64,000 bases of DNA from Arbacia lixula (GCA_963669155.1 OZ022581.1:26254983-26318982); one strand, 5' to 3'; positions 1 to 13,306 are shown, counted from the first letter of the stretch. Made by a program: numbers and translations. Notes: generated from the letters alone by a model not told the origin.

Positions 1-230
1 AGTTATTAGAAAATAGGTTTGATAGTCACTCATCAATTCTTTCCTGTAGTAACTACAGCACTATCACTGATTCATAGGAGAAAGGTCCTGTTGTGATACA
101 CGATGAATTCAAAGTCACTCTGTGATCATTAGAGTTTGCAGAGAAGTGACTCTCTCAAGGGTAAGGTCACCACTGACAACACAATCCAATCAGTTGCATA
201 ACTCGGTGACTGGCTGAATTGAAGGACTTA

Positions 231-541
231 GGGGGTGTTTCACCAAGCTACCTATGACTTTACGCATGACTGGTGACCTGTTGTTGTGCAAAATCAGATT
301 CTCAATGGTTATGATTTCCAACAGATCAAGTTGAAATCTGGACTGTGTATATTAAAATTCTTGCTATGTAACAAGCGTCTGAATACAAAGTTTATGATTT
401 GTCAAATTTGATTAGGATTGTTGGAAATTAACTCCCACAATGTTAAAACATGAACAAATTGGGGTATGTCATTTAGCACAAGAACAGGTCACCAGTCGTG
501 CATAAACTCGTTGTTAGCTGAAGAACAGCTTGGTGATGTCA
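231..541. mobile_element. MITE family A, copy 1 (degenerate)
   Basis: The left end reads GGGTGTTTCACCAAGCT and the right end carries its inverse, AGCTTGGTGA, with the sequence around TGACTGGTGACC also mirrored near 488-500. The interior from about 295 to 415 matches the copy at 31128-31320, including the run GTCTGAATACAAAGTTTATG. The termini have decayed compared with the copy at 22365-22541. No coding capacity, so a non-autonomous DNA transposon. Confidence 0.8.
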
Positions 542-2210
542 CATTTATAGTCATAGACCCTGACAACTCCAGAATTGTGGCAAAAAAGTGTCATCTGCAG
601 TGGCCTCTTAACAGGTAAATGAAGAAAATGAAAGTATTTTTGATGCAATATCCATTGATCTATGATACATTCTGAAATGTCACTATTTTTGATCAGTAGA
701 AAGAGCTTGTCAAAGAAAGAAAGGTTAAGAAAGGTAATAGAAGACCATTGGATTCAAATGAATGGTGATGTGATATGAAATCATGTGGAGATCTTCAGTT
801 TTCTACTTCGTATAACTACATTTAGTTTGATATGTGACAGAATATTAAGACATATGTACTTAGATTCAATATGATATTTTTTTGGAAAAATTTGCTTTTG
901 AGCATCTTTCATTAAATGTATGACTTGATATGTATTTGTATTTTGTATGTGCAACATAAAGTGTTTTGTATATGTGGAAGGAGAACTAATACTCAGATTT
1001 AGACCTTTTGTTTAGAATCTTTTTAGTTTGTACAGTGCTGTTTTGTGTTAAATCTATCAATGTTGATGTAGTTTGTCACTTCACATCAGGGCTTTGGAAT
1101 AATTATCTTGTTTTTAAACAAATATGTAAAAAGGACTACCTGTACATACGTTATTCACCACATACATCCACCCTCACCCAAGTTCAATATGAAGGAAAAA
1201 ACATGGAAAAATGTCCTTTTGGCATATACAGAGCTAAACTCTTAAGAAGAATAAGCTTTGTGTATACCGTAGTGCACTAACCTTGAAATGCTTTGTAGCA
1301 TTTTTTGTGTTCACATCCTTGATAATTTTCATGATTTCTGCAAAAGAAGATGATGTTAGAAAAAAGCTCTGTGACTAAAGCCTTTCATTTTGTTTTATAA
1401 ATGCTTGCATTCAATCTTAAATACAGTTTATGTGTTGCTTGTAGAAAACTAAACATATACATTTAAAAAGAACATTAAACTCACACAGTACATATTAAAA
1501 TGTGATGAATTGATTAATTGCACTGAAATGGAAGATCAATGCCTTTGTGAGCTGCACAATAATTCCATGAAATGCTTTTCTTGCAACCTTTACATGAATG
1601 TTGTAAATACATGGAATTGTGTGTCTGGAAAAAGATTTATCATATTTTTGTAGAAATATGAGATAGTTAACATGTTGAAGAGCTTGTTACAAGGAAAGAG
1701 GTGTTTTTTTTTAGTGTTGATTGAACATTTGCATTTGAATATAATGAATGAGTGGAAGATTTAAATGGAATTTTCAGTGCAATTCAGTGTTATATGTTTT
1801 GGTATATTTGTAAACATGTTTTAGGATAGCATACACTCATTACTGGAGAAATGCACAGAATTTGGCTGATTGGACGATATATAAAAGTTGGACTCCAACA
1901 AGGAAATAGAAGTGGTAGATTTCACTCGTGGTTGAGGGGGTAATGGCAGCGCTTATGACAAACATCTGCAAACAGGAGTTCTTGTAGTCCAGGTTGGTAA
2001 TCAATCGATCCTACCTATGTCTGCAAACTATTGTGAAGCGCAAAGAAAAAACATTTCAAATATTGCAGCATATCATTAAAGTGAGGAATTACTTGTCGCA
2101 AATAGTATGAGGTCCTAAAAGCATCTACAAAATATAAAAAAGCAAAGTTGTAGAAACAGATTGACACATTTAGCATGTAATAGAAGTCATGGACTCCTGT
2201 ACACTGTGAT

Positions 2211-2478
2211 GAAAGGAAAAGTCTACCCTAAAGTTCAGTTGGTTTTGATAGAAGCAGAAACATGTAAGAAACATATAAAGGATAACAAAGATACAATTTT
2301 TAAAAAATATTGTGACATTGTGTGCAAGATGCTCTCCCATATAGTGTGCTCTATGATTCCATAAATTTGAAAAGATAACCTTCTTAATCTTTTGAAGGAT
2401 TTTTGTCAAACCTTCACTAATATATTTCTTTCATGATTCTGCTCTTATTAAAACCAATTCAACTTCAGGGTGGAAGAT
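2211..2478. mobile_element. MITE family B, copy 1
   Basis: A long imperfect inverted repeat. The left arm reads GTCTACCCTAAAGTTCAG followed by TTGGTTTT, and the right arm reads AAAACCAATTCAACTTCAGG. The mirrored similarity continues inward through the AGAAACATATA-like segment to about 2330 and 2345. Related sequence lies at 24236-24400 and at about 62000-62113. The small open frames in it (2161-2409) are shadows of the repeat. Confidence 0.8.
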
Positions 2479-4079
2479 ATTGTTGGAATCTCTGTCTTTC
2501 GAGTGTGAGTAATCTGTGGCCATGCATTTGTCTATTTTTGTTTTATTCTAGATGTCACGCCTTGCCACCACCCCATGAACTTCTCTCTCAAGTAATACTG
2601 TTGTGTAGCATTTGTTGCATTGCAGGATCAAGTATAAAGTTCTGTCATGTTGCTAAATTCTGAGGCAAAGGAAGCACTATGAATACAGTCTTTTGTTACC
2701 TGGACAAAATTTTGTCCGGAAAACAAAAGGCCATGTTCATAGTAAGGACTCGCAGATTTGGAAGTGTTTTACAGGTTGCAGTACATTTTATTTGTTACTC
2801 AGCTCTTACACTTGATAATTCTGTCTAATCTCAGTCTCTCCGCCTGATGAATATCTGTCCTCAGTATATTTCTATCTCTGATGAATCTATGATGTGATCC
2901 AAACCCTTTGGTATCTATGAAAATGCACTGGTTCTCTCATGATATACAACTGAATAATTCAAGTGAATTTCCTTGAAACAAACAAAGAGGACCTTCCTAT
3001 ATATGTCATAGTTCCTGTAAATGTCATCTTTCAGGAACTAAATTCATGAAAATCAATTCTTTGGAGAGTGACCACAAACATGGGTGATATGATTAGGTTT
3101 AGGAGTAGTAAATGGAATTAAATCACATTTTTACTCTTCTTTGATATTGTATGTATTACATGCAAAAGTATGCTAATCAAATAAGATTATTTAAGATTGC
3201 TACACAAAATAATGTTTGTACATCTAGTAGTTTATAACCTCTAATTTAATTGATTGCAATGGTTGTTTGTAGATGTATTTCCTAAAAGCCATTGTCATGG
3301 TGATTATTGTATCAATTACAAGTTCAGATATTGATTATTCCTCCAGTGTTAGTTTTGGCACTGAACAGTACTGATATTACATGTAGATTCGGATTCACAA
3401 ATTCTCAGTGGAGCATGTGCTTGTATTTCTGTGGTGTGTGTTATGGTTGATTTTTGGCAAAGTGGATGGATGAATTGCTTTTTGACTAGATCCAAGTCTC
3501 AAGAATCATTTGATTTCACTTATAAAACAAAAGATACATTCAAATTCAATATATACAGAGTATATGTATAAAACGAAATAATTCAACACATTTAAACATG
3601 TATACAACAACAGTGAGTGGGCACCAGATGAAATGTTATTGGAATGTTTAGCCCACAGAAAAGAAGATGGGGGGAGATTTCAGAAAACAATAGAGAGAGA
3701 ATGGAGTGAATGAGATTGAGAAGAAAAATGAAGGAAGGAAGTGATGTTTAATTCTATTAATGAAGAAAAAATACATTAATTTTGTTCGCATTAAAATTGA
3801 TAAAAATATGAACACACAAAGAATATAGTAGAGAGAGAGAGAGAGAGGGATTGACAGACAAATATATAGAGGGTGAGATCAAAGATAAAGATATAGAGGG
3901 AATGGCAAGAATAGATAAATCAATTAGGCAGGTCTAAAAACTTAAATAATTTGTTTTCTTCAAGCTTCAGAATGTATTCATCGTTCAATCGATGCCGATG
4001 TCCCGAAATTATTTGGAGCATCGCTAGTTTGCTGTATCGATGTACATGTAATTGAGCTATCGTTATCGTAAGCGCAGCG

Positions 4080-4268
4080 CTTTGTGATCGATCGCGCGAT
4101 AGCATTAGCTAGCATATAGCATGCATGCATGCTTATTGTGATGCGAGAAACTCATTCAACATTTGATGATGTGGCGCAGACAGTATAGCCCGTAGTCTAA
4201 TAAACCAAAAGTTGGCGAAAAATCATGCAGTGATCCCTCATCGACTCGAACTCATATGAAAATATCAG
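4080..4268 (+). promoter_or_regulatory. Candidate 5' non-coding exon / promoter region of the DSEL-like gene
   Basis: A textbook splice donor, CAG followed by GTGAGT, follows position 4268. The sequence around 4080-4500 is richer in CpG and GC than its surroundings. The next convincing acceptor on this strand (TTTTCTTTTCTTCAG, ending 5633) lies just before the DSEL-like coding exon. I infer a first non-coding exon here; the transcription start cannot be placed. Confidence 0.3.
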
Positions 4269-5633
4269 GTGAGTGTGATGATAACTCTCTTTCCCGTAAG
4301 ACATTCATCTGAAGTGATTGAAGAGAAAAGGAAATAGATTCTACGTGGCAGTAGTTGACGTTGGCAGGCAGGTGCACGGTGGTAGACGAAAAGTGTAGCC
4401 TCTCCTGGCCCCGAGCCTGCCTGCGCCGCGCCGCTCACTTTGGCTGAGCGCCACGTACCGCTAGCTACAGAACCTGGGGACGGGCCTGCCATTTTTCGTA
4501 GCCATAGTATTAGTAGGCATAGCTATAGTTATATAATTATAATATAGCGCTCCCATTGAGAATACCATGCACGTCTGGCTATCACATAGCTATAGGCTCT
4601 AAACATGTATGACTTTCTTTGCTTCTGAGTTATGCTTCATGTCATCTCATCTCATTTTGCATTCACGCTGGTATGATACTGATTACTAAACGGTTTCTTG
4701 AAGAGAAAGGAAGTGAAGTCAGATACAGTTTGTGAGTCACAGTGACATTGTAACAGGATCAGAATTTTCAGACAAATTGATGGCCTTTCTCAGGAAATTC
4801 AGCAATAACTGTTACAATCTCAGGTTGAAATATTGAAACTTGTGTTAAATGTGTTGCAAAATAATGTTTAAAAAGTTGATTATTCTATGGCTTGATGTAA
4901 CAATACAGTATTTTATGAAGATTGTGCTTTCAATCCCTCATTTTCTAAAATTCATTGAATTTCTTTCATGCTTTCCAAATTGTGTCACATTCGTGTTGAA
5001 ATATACCATGTTACTGCTACTTGCTAATCTTGGCAAACCTGCCATTCTCACAATTAATATCCGAATATTGCAAAAAAGGGGTTAATAAATGCATTCATTG
5101 ATACTCACAACAGATGAAACATTTTAATCAAACATAGAATTTATCATTTTAAAAGAAATAGAGTATTAGCGTACAGCCAAACACTTATGAGTTTCGAATA
5201 TTAGAAATGGTAGAATGTTGGCATGTTTAGATCCAACTTATGATCAAGAGAATGCTTGAATTATACTCAACATTATGAAATATTTATTTAGATTTTGAAT
5301 TTCACCGTCCAACACCCCTTACCCTGCCACAGCTTATTCCTTTCATTTCAGATATATGCAATCCAATCAGATTTATTATCTCTGTACAAGTGGGAAAAAA
5401 ATAATATTTAAAATTGTTTTTGAAAAAGTAAATGTTGAGTCTGACATGATGAAATTAACACACTGATCAATGATGTGCTCTATATACTACAAAACAAATC
5501 AAGCTTTCACTGGGAATCGTTTTACTCTAGGGGGCTTTTTTGTTTGTATTCTAGATGCTGAAACACCTTTGGCCCCTGCGTATATTTTTTTTTCACTGAT
5601 TGTAAGTCTTCTTTCTTATTTTCTTTTCTTCAG
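4269..5633 (+). other. Candidate 5' UTR intron of the DSEL-like gene
   Basis: Bounded by the donor after 4268 and the pyrimidine-rich acceptor ending at 5633. The interval has no recognised coding segment; the open frames at 4849-5085 and 5470-5670 show no family resemblance. RNA evidence would be needed to prove it is an intron. Confidence 0.3.
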
Positions 5634-5946
5634 GTCACTGGAGGCAAAGTCCGGACTAGCAAAAGCCTGATTGTCGGTCTGCCCACAGCGCTAGGGTACA
5701 TGAGGACTCTGCTCATCTTCACATCTTGCTGCTCATGAGAGCACACTTTGTTATGTGTTAGGAAGCGTACTGAACTTCAGATGTGAGTTAAAGTCTACCT
5801 TGAAGACAGCTTTCCCATTAAGGAGATATGAAGGAACATTTGTCTTTGAGACATTGGTCAGTATTGAGAATGTTTGCTTGTTGACATGTTTCAAGAAAAG
5901 CACAAAAACTTTCTAGTGTGAAAAGCGCATCAGGACTAGAAGCACT
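5634..5946 (+). other. 5' UTR part of the DSEL-like coding exon
   Basis: The acceptor ends at 5633, and 313 bases of non-coding sequence follow before the start codon. No long in-frame extension upstream of the ATG is evident. This agrees with a spliced 5' UTR. Confidence 0.5.
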
Positions 5947-8900
5947 ATGGAGATGCATTATGTAATCTCAGTATTCTTACTATCACTGTTCTTGGGCACT
6001 GTACAGTCCTTAACAGTTGATTTTTCAAACTATAAACCAAAATACACATCTCATCCATTGCTCTATTTCAATAAGAGAGATATTCCGGACCTCGTCGCGA
6101 AAGCCAGCACAACTCACGCACACATTACAAAGAAAATTGACTTTGCGGTGACTACGTTAATGGGCAATCCTCAGAGGTTTTTACCTCCCAAAGACTACAA
6201 GAAATTTGGTGGCATATGGAATGAGTTCTATGGCAACAATCTACCCCCGTTGGCTTTGTATACCTTGCTTCACCCTGAGGATAAGAAGGCCAAAATATTT
6301 CTTCTCGAATACATGGACTTGATGGCAGGGCATCCCAGATGGCAGGTCATTGCTGCAGCAACAGATGAAGTCCCAGTAGCTCATTCCTTGACAGGCTTTG
6401 CAACGGCCTTTGACTGGATGTACAACACCCTGGACAGTAAACGCCAGAAGTTATATCTCCAAAGGATATTCAATGAGACCAAAGACTTTGTCCATTACAT
6501 CAAGGTTCGTTCATGGGGACACTTCTATTTGCAAAACCATGTGGCTTCAAACCTCCTGGCATTCCTTCATGGAGCACTTGTAGTGCATGCACACTTAGAA
6601 GAAGCAAAGACTTGGGTCGAAACTGCAGTCTTCAAGCTCGAGCAAAATATGAAACTCTTCAATCATTTAGTCGATGGCTCATCTGACGAAGGTGTTCCAT
6701 ATGGATCATACACTTCTCGTTCGATGATGCAGTATGTGTTTCTTGCGCTGAGACACTTCAGGATTGATCACACGAAAGACATCTGGGTGAAGGAGCACTT
6801 TTGGTTCTACTACCACACTGTCAAGCCACAGTTCCAGAGGACTCTCAGTGTTGCAGACTCCAATCATAATTGGTTTTACGGACCAGAAAGTCAAGTGGTT
6901 TTCCTTGATGCCTATGTGATGAAGAATGGTTGGGGAAATTGGTTGGCCAAAGCAATCCAGGATGCCCGCCCAGACCCATTGGCGGACACCGAGAAGCTGA
7001 AATCTGCAGACTCTCAAAGATGGTGCACTGTACACACAGAGTTCATCTGGTACGATGCAACAATCCCTGCTGCTGCACCCCCATCCAGTGGAACCCCCAC
7101 AATGCACCTGTTTTCAGACTGGGGTGTTGTAACCTACAGCAGTACAGATCCCAATAACCCCAACGACACGTTTGTGTCCTTCAAGTCTGGTGCGTTAATG
7201 GGGGCTGCCATGAGTGATGTCGTCAAGAGGAATATGTACAAATCGTGGCCGATGAACGGATGGAACAGCTTCAACCCGGGCCACGAGCATCCTGACCAGA
7301 ATACGTTTGAATTTGTTCCGAATGGCCGTCTATTTGTCACAGATGGACTGTACTCCTCCAAAATGTCGCATTACAACAACATCCTCACATTTGCCCCATC
7401 TCCAACCAGCCGTTGTCTAGAGCCGTGGGAAGGACAGCTTGGCGAATGTGGTAAATGGCTTGACTGGAAGCATCCCGACTTGGTTGAGTATCATGGCGAT
7501 ATCATCAATACAGCTGTGTCAAACGACTTTTTGTTCACAAGTGGTGAGGCTGTCACTGCATATAATCCATCCATGAAACTGAAATCTGTGTATAGATCGC
7601 TGACTCTTCTTAATCCCAATTTGCTTCTCGTCTTTGATCATGTGGAGGCCGATGAATCATCCCCTCTTACGCATCTAGCTGCATATTTCCGTAATGTGCA
7701 GTACAGCTTTGAGCTGGATAAGCTTGCGGGACTTCTGCAAGGGGCCATGATCAATATTGAGGGGGAGAAGTACAGCATGTATTGGATCAGTTCTGATGGC
7801 AGGAGCACAGTGGCTGCTGTTCAGGAGGAGAAGCCGTCGCAGTATCAGGCACGTGTCACCAGCTTTGTCAACATGACCCTAAAGCTCTCGCCTCGCATCA
7901 CCAGAGTGGCATACATCTTGTGTGGGCCTTCGATTGAACTTAAAAACCTCCAGTTTCTTGAGAGCATTGAGGATGGTGTTACAATGTTTGTTGGGACATC
8001 AAAAGAAGACTACCAAGTGATGGTAGCGACAAAGCATTCAGATCCTGTTGCACGTCTGAGATACCTGAAGTACCCTGGTCATGCTACGGTTCAGAAATTG
8101 AGCAAACCCACCGAAATTGTGAAATTTGGAGTAGCGCAATCAATAATGATTGATGAAGGCAGGGCAGCAGACTCGTGGACCATAGAGAGGATTTTGGCAA
8201 TCGCATTTGTGCTAGGAGCTCTTGCATTCTTCTGGGCTGGAAAGAAGACAAAGTTTAGACCGAGGAGTAGGATGAAGTCACTGGGAATGGGACTCGGTTT
8301 CCTGTGGCTGATGATCTGGATCTGCTACATCAACTACTGTGGATGGTTTGGCTGTGAACCGGATGTATCAACGCAGAATTCTGCCCGTGCAGTCGGGCCT
8401 CAGCCACCCTTGAAGGAGCTGGACACCAAGATGCTGCCATCAGTGGTCATTACCTCGCTGCCTGGATCAGGCGCAGAGATTATCAGCTGGCTGTTCCACG
8501 AGAACCCGGACTTTGTGTACATGGTGGCTCCGTCAACGTTCGTCAAACTACCAAAGGGAGATGATGTCGATGCTAATACCATAACAGATGCGTGTGAGTG
8601 GAATGACAGCGAGTCCCTTCACTCAAACAAACTTAAACAGTGGGTGCAGGACGTACGCTGGAGTCCAGAGCTGTTTGTTTCCTCTATAACTGACACCAAC
8701 CCACTCACGGACGTCCACTTCTCTGAAGAAATGCTGCAGTCAAAGAAAATCGGAAGACGTCTGCTCGTCAAAGAACAGCCAAAAGTCATGGAGAAAGAAG
8801 TGAACGACATCATTTACAAGACATTCTCTCTGGATAACGTTCGTCGTCATTTGGAGAAATACCCTAACGCGCAAGGAGTCGTCTTTCTTAAGGGTGGGGG

Positions 8901-9304
8901 TTGGGCTCTCAAGTTCCCATGGATCAACACTGTCCTGAAAAACACTCTCCATGCGATTCACATTGTCCGTGACCCAAGAGCCTTCATTGCTAACTATCTC
9001 AGGCATGGGGAAGAGCTCTTCACGTCCATGGATGTGCGTCAGAGCATCAAGGATCTCTTTCAACAGGCGGACACATCGTGCTCTCCAAACGGCCAGTATG
9101 CCTGGGAGTTTGAGCAGCTGCGTGCGGACTTTAAGATCAAGAAGGTGTCGTCATTGAGACTGCTGGCCTGGCTGTGGGTGGCACATACGGAAGCAGTGCT
9201 GAGGAAGTCCACTGAACTGCCCATGGGTGCCTTCAAGCTCGTCAAGTTGGAAGACATTGTCCTCAAGTCAGAGAAGACAGCTCACGCTATTCATCATCAC
9301 ATCG
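5947..9304 (+). CDS. DSEL: DSEL-like coding exon 1
   Basis: Carries residues 1-1119 and the first base of codon 1120. It ends ATCG before the donor GTAAGA. Reading through the donor gives about 20 unrelated residues and a stop at 9364-9366, so the uninterrupted frame overstates the exon. Confidence 0.95.
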
Positions 9305-10559
9305 GTAAGATTATATTTTCAATACATTCTGTACATATGTTGTTGCTTGTGGCCATGACCACTTAAATTCTCAAGTGACTCAAGTCATATATAATATTTT
9401 AATGGTGGTTTATATCCCTTGTAGGTCTTGCATGTAAATATGTAAAATACATGTGTTGTGTAGGCCATTTGTGTGTGTAACTTTATTTTTCCAAATCAGC
9501 TATTCCACGTAAATGTCATGCAAGTCACACATGTTTCTTATCTCACAATTTGCAAACAAGGTTGGAGATCAAAACTGAGAAAATATTTGAGCTGAGTCCA
9601 TTACTTGATCAAGTAAACCAATCACCTATACCCTGACATGTGACTCGTAAGACTTAACATGTGTGACTCGCGTGACACCAGTATGGAATGGCTCAAATTA
9701 ATTTAACTGCTGGGAAACATCCAGGATATAGGAAAGTGAGAGGGAAAAAAAATAAAGCAAAGCTGAATAATGCTGAAATTCATTGAAATATCATATGAAA
9801 TTTATTACTTTATAGACTGTTAAATAGAAAACAAATGGAAGAAAAAAAAAATAGTATTTCATTGTACCATCCATGCAAACCAAAAACATTGAATACATAA
9901 CTCCATACAGTACACTCATTCTCTTGATGTACATTGTATGTATGCATTTGCATGATACACCCGTAGATGAAAGTGTTTTGCTGAAGTTTCTGAAGAATAT
10001 GTGCACACATGCAATATAAATGGTTGCCATCAAATACAGATTGGTTGCAATCTTGAAATTAGTATTTTGGATTCAGCCATACATGTTCATGTATTCATTT
10101 TTCATGTAGGAGACATATCAATATTTTTAACTTGATATTTTAATTTAATGTGTCACTTGTGTGTGGATTTGGTGGAAACTGATGCCACTGTGTTCAATGC
10201 ACATTCAGTTATCTTCCTTTTTTGCATGATTCTAGTACAGTAAAGTAAACCATTGCTATTAATGATATACCATTACTGTTGTACAGTATTTCAGCGCTTC
10301 ATCCAAAATTCTCCTGTGCTCTTCTTTCAAACTATCTGCAGGCATACCCCTGCGACCTACGAGTCTCCAGAAGCTGGCTCAAGCAGCCAAGAGCAGCGTC
10401 TACAAGCTCCCTTATGAGCTCGCCTTCACTGAGCGATCGATCGACTCCTGGAGGCGCGAGCTCACCGAGGAACAGGTGGGCGAGATCGAGCAGATATGCG
10501 GTTTTGTCATGTCCCAACTTGGATACGCCAGGGAGACTAAGGTGGCGGCAAGGCCGTGA
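5947..10559 (+). CDS. DSEL: Dermatan-sulfate epimerase-like protein (DSE/DSEL family), two coding exons
   Basis: Known role of the family: C5 epimerisation of glucuronate to iduronate in chondroitin chains, producing dermatan sulfate in the secretory pathway. Joining 5947-9304 to 10342-10559 gives 1191 residues, close to vertebrate DSEL (about 1210). Seen: signal peptide 1-21; epimerase/lyase-like domain from about residue 30 to 720, with QNH (His198), GVPYGSY (249-255) and GHEHPDQ (445-451) at the places of the catalytic His, Tyr and His of DSE; two membrane segments at about 748-765 and 781-801; then a sulfotransferase-like domain with a phosphate-loop-like LPGSG (838-842) and VRDPRAF (from 1007). 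That second domain distinguishes DSEL from DSE. The start has A at -3 and G at +4. No frameshift or missing catalytic motif was seen. Whether it is the DSEL orthologue or a pre-duplication family member needs a tree. Confidence 0.95.
9305..10341 (+). other. DSEL-like intron
   Basis: GTAAGA donor at 9305 and CTATCTGCAG acceptor ending 10341. It is AT-rich with no recognised repeat or exon. It splits the codon for Gly1120 after its first base. Confidence 0.85.
10342..10559 (+). CDS. DSEL: DSEL-like coding exon 2 (C-terminus)
   Basis: Starts GCATACCCC after the acceptor and reads in phase from exon 1. It encodes the end of the sulfotransferase-like domain: IPLRPTSLQKL, YKLPYEL, SIDSWRRELTEEQ and ICGFVMSQLGY. 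This pattern of SWR..L..EQ..I...C...M..LGY is typical of Golgi sulfotransferase C-termini. Stop TGA at 10557-10559. Confidence 0.93.
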
Positions 10560-12598
10560 GGTGGCAGAATCCATCTGTAAACGGTATCAGAAAGTTCAGT
10601 TGCTTTGGTTGAAACCATGAGATTTGAGTAACCAACATCTCTCCTTTTTGTATTCTGTCTGTCATAGCTTTGAGTTGTGTTATTGCAAGGTGTCAACTTG
10701 ATGCTGTGGCGTGCGCCTGAAATTCAAGCAACTGTGGGAATTATATATTGGCAAAGGTTCAAGGTTCGAACCCAAATGAGTGTCTTTTGGATGATGACAG
10801 AAAAGGTTGCTCCTTGAAGTAAATAATCATATCTCATTGATCATTGATACAAAAAAAATCTAAATTCCCACCCGTGTTATTGCTCATGTATAATGCAAAC
10901 ATGCCCAATATCTATCACAGAATGTGTGCCAAGACTTTAAAGGGACTTGTATGTTTTATTTAAAAAGGAATGCTATCTGAACTCCTGTCAAACATTGACA
11001 GAAAATAGAATGGAAAAAGGTTGGTTACATGACTTGTAGAATTGCCTTTTGCTTGAAAGAAATGTAAGTGTCACCCTCAAGGTACGCTAAGGTTTGTGCT
11101 TGCAAAAACGGCAATCCTATCAGGCTTTGCAAAAGATTTCTCCATTTCAGCTATTGAACTAATATTACATCTCCGTGTAGGTAAAGCGCTAGCAACAAAC
11201 TGCAGGTGGTGAGGCACAGTGACAGTGGCAAAACGCTTCCATGTAAAAGCTTTTCAGAATCTCACATATTCTTTCTAGCAATACTGTCTTGGATTATCAA
11301 AGGTGCAGAGCTAAGGTGCAGTCTGCCGGGTACGAAATGTAGTCTCTATAGTTGCCGTCATTTCTGATATGCAAAAAAGGCAAAAGTTGTGCTTCATATT
11401 CGTTTTAATCCTGCATACATGTACCTATTTTTCATATTGAAAATTGACAAACCAGTAAATTTGCCCTGTAATTTAGATACGATTGCCATTTTAAAAGTGA
11501 GTGCAAAGACAATGAAAGAAATGACCAAAGCAATGTTTTTAGTGAGTAGTGCTACTGTAGATGATTAGAAAGATTGATTAATTGTTTGATTAGCTGCAAT
11601 ATGTACATTAGTAGTGATGCTACATGTATGACCTTTCCTATATGTACATATTATCATAGGGAAATTCTATACAGTGTAATTGTTAGGATTGAAAGATAAA
11701 CTTTAATCATTTTCATTTGTTGGCTGACCAGTCACCATATGTGAGTGTGGTTGTAAACAGTAGTGATTGTAAACAAAATAACTGAATAAATACTGGGTCA
11801 GAAGAGGCAAACTGAAAACTTGACACAATATGACACCTACGGTGGTTGGACAATAATATAGTCTCCACTACACATATGACAACTTGTGGCAAGCACAAGT
11901 TGAATCACACCAAATGGTAGCCTGGTTTCCATGCTGTTTGACATATTTGTAATCAAAAGGTAAGAGTTTCAAATTCCAAACGGGTCTGACTGGAGAAGAC
12001 TAATGTCTTGCTCTTCTTCCATGAGATAAGGAGAATGGAAGAGTAACCACAGTGTAGTCTTGTGAGTACTAGACCCTGGGTGTCTGTGGCTGTGAAACCT
12101 GGAGTAAAATTGCTCCACTGTCTGGAAGCTAGGCTAATCAAGAGGAAAATCTCTCTACTCTCTAATGAGTTACCAATAGTCTTGGCTCCACCACTGTAGT
12201 CTTGTTTTGTCAGGGAGTTCACTTCAGACAAATAAAAGCCTCAATTCAGGCTGTTTCACAGTATATTTTGCCATAGATACACCTCTAGGCTGTAAACTGA
12301 CATATATTCAGTGATCTCATTAATGGTCTTATTCATCAATCTTATGCGATAGAATCTTGGGGAAAGAGCTCACTTTAGAAATGTCTTAGAAACCAGACAT
12401 GCACTTGTCAGTCCCTCCAATACGCTATAAAATCCAATAGTGCATTATTTTGTAGGTTTTATTATTTGTATGATGTTCTGTGTAAAAAGACTTAATGCGA
12501 GCTTTCTTTTAAATGTACATATATACTAAAATTGTACTATTGAATATAAACAGACAATAGATGAAGGAAAATTTCCAAAAACAAGAATTAAACCATCC
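10560..12598 (+). other. DSEL-like 3' flank / probable 3' UTR, no further gene
   Basis: No exon of a known family is visible. An AATAAA-type signal occurs near 11784 and another near 21367, but neither can be assigned without transcript data. A TTCGAACCC string near 10770 resembles a tRNA T-arm, but no A-box or cloverleaf accompanies it. Confidence 0.4.
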
Positions 12599-13245
12599 TT
12601 AAAGACAGGGTGTCCTATTTGAAAAAGTAATGGAACTCGGCAGGAATCAGCAGTATACTCATACTCATAACATTTTCACAAAAATTGAAAAACTATCCTT
12701 GTTTACGTTTGAACTGCAATGAGCATAGTCTACATTCATAATCTTATTGTCCCTCTCAGCACACCATGCTAGTGTTGCTCCCAAAGAACCCATGAACGTG
12801 GAGCGGATGGTTGCGGACCATAGCTCATAGTAGTCCTCGGTCTCTAGGCTATACATACATACATGTAGGTTTAGGACAACCCGCCTGAAACCTCCTCAAA
12901 ATCTTCTGATCCCTATAATATCACTTTAAGTCAGTTGTCATTTTTTTTTTTTTTTTTTTGGGGGGGGGTAAGTTCTAATACAGCTTACTCTCGATACGAG
13001 CACGGATATAACGAGGTTTCGTTATAACGAGAGAAATCTCTCGGTCCCAAATGTTTCTACATGCAAACCTATGGTGCAACACGTCGCTTACAACGAGCAC
13101 GCTTACAACGAGATTTCGTTATAACGAGCTTATTCTCTTGACCCCAAGACAAAGAAAAACATAACAATTGCGTCCCGTTACAATGAGGAAGGAAAACTCG
13201 AGACATGAAAACACCGGCACCTGCAAGGAGCCAGACACGCATCTC

Positions 13246-13293
13246 GTAATACACGGCCACACAACGCAATTGCGTTGTGTGGCCGTGTATTAC
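13246..13293. repeat. 48-bp perfect palindrome
   Basis: The two 24-base halves are exact reverse complements without spacer, centred on AATT at 13268-13271. It includes CACGGCCACACAACG and its inverse. Lies inside the nested pogo-like element. Confidence 0.95.
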
Positions 13294-13306
13294 AGCATGT
13301 GTACAG

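Larger units (their letters stand above)
1..4260. other. Upstream flank, no gene recognised
   Basis: I see no exon of a known family on either strand. The open frames here are short, AT-rich and without conserved motifs. The stretch contains two inverted-repeat MITEs (231-541 and 2211-2478) and purine-rich low-complexity sequence near 3640-3900. It is probably intergenic DNA or distal promoter of the DSEL-like gene. Confidence 0.5.

Noticed and set aside
1008-1280. 90-residue open frame
   Set aside because: No known motif, AT-rich composition, no splice or expression support; likely chance.
6706-7107. 133-residue frame on the minus strand inside the DSEL-like exon
   Set aside because: Antisense shadow of a conserved coding exon.
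8740-9063. 107-residue minus-strand frame
   Set aside because: Antisense shadow of the sulfotransferase-like domain.
10755-10785. TTCGAACCC motif resembling a tRNA T-arm
   Set aside because: No A-box, acceptor stem or anticodon arm at the proper distance.
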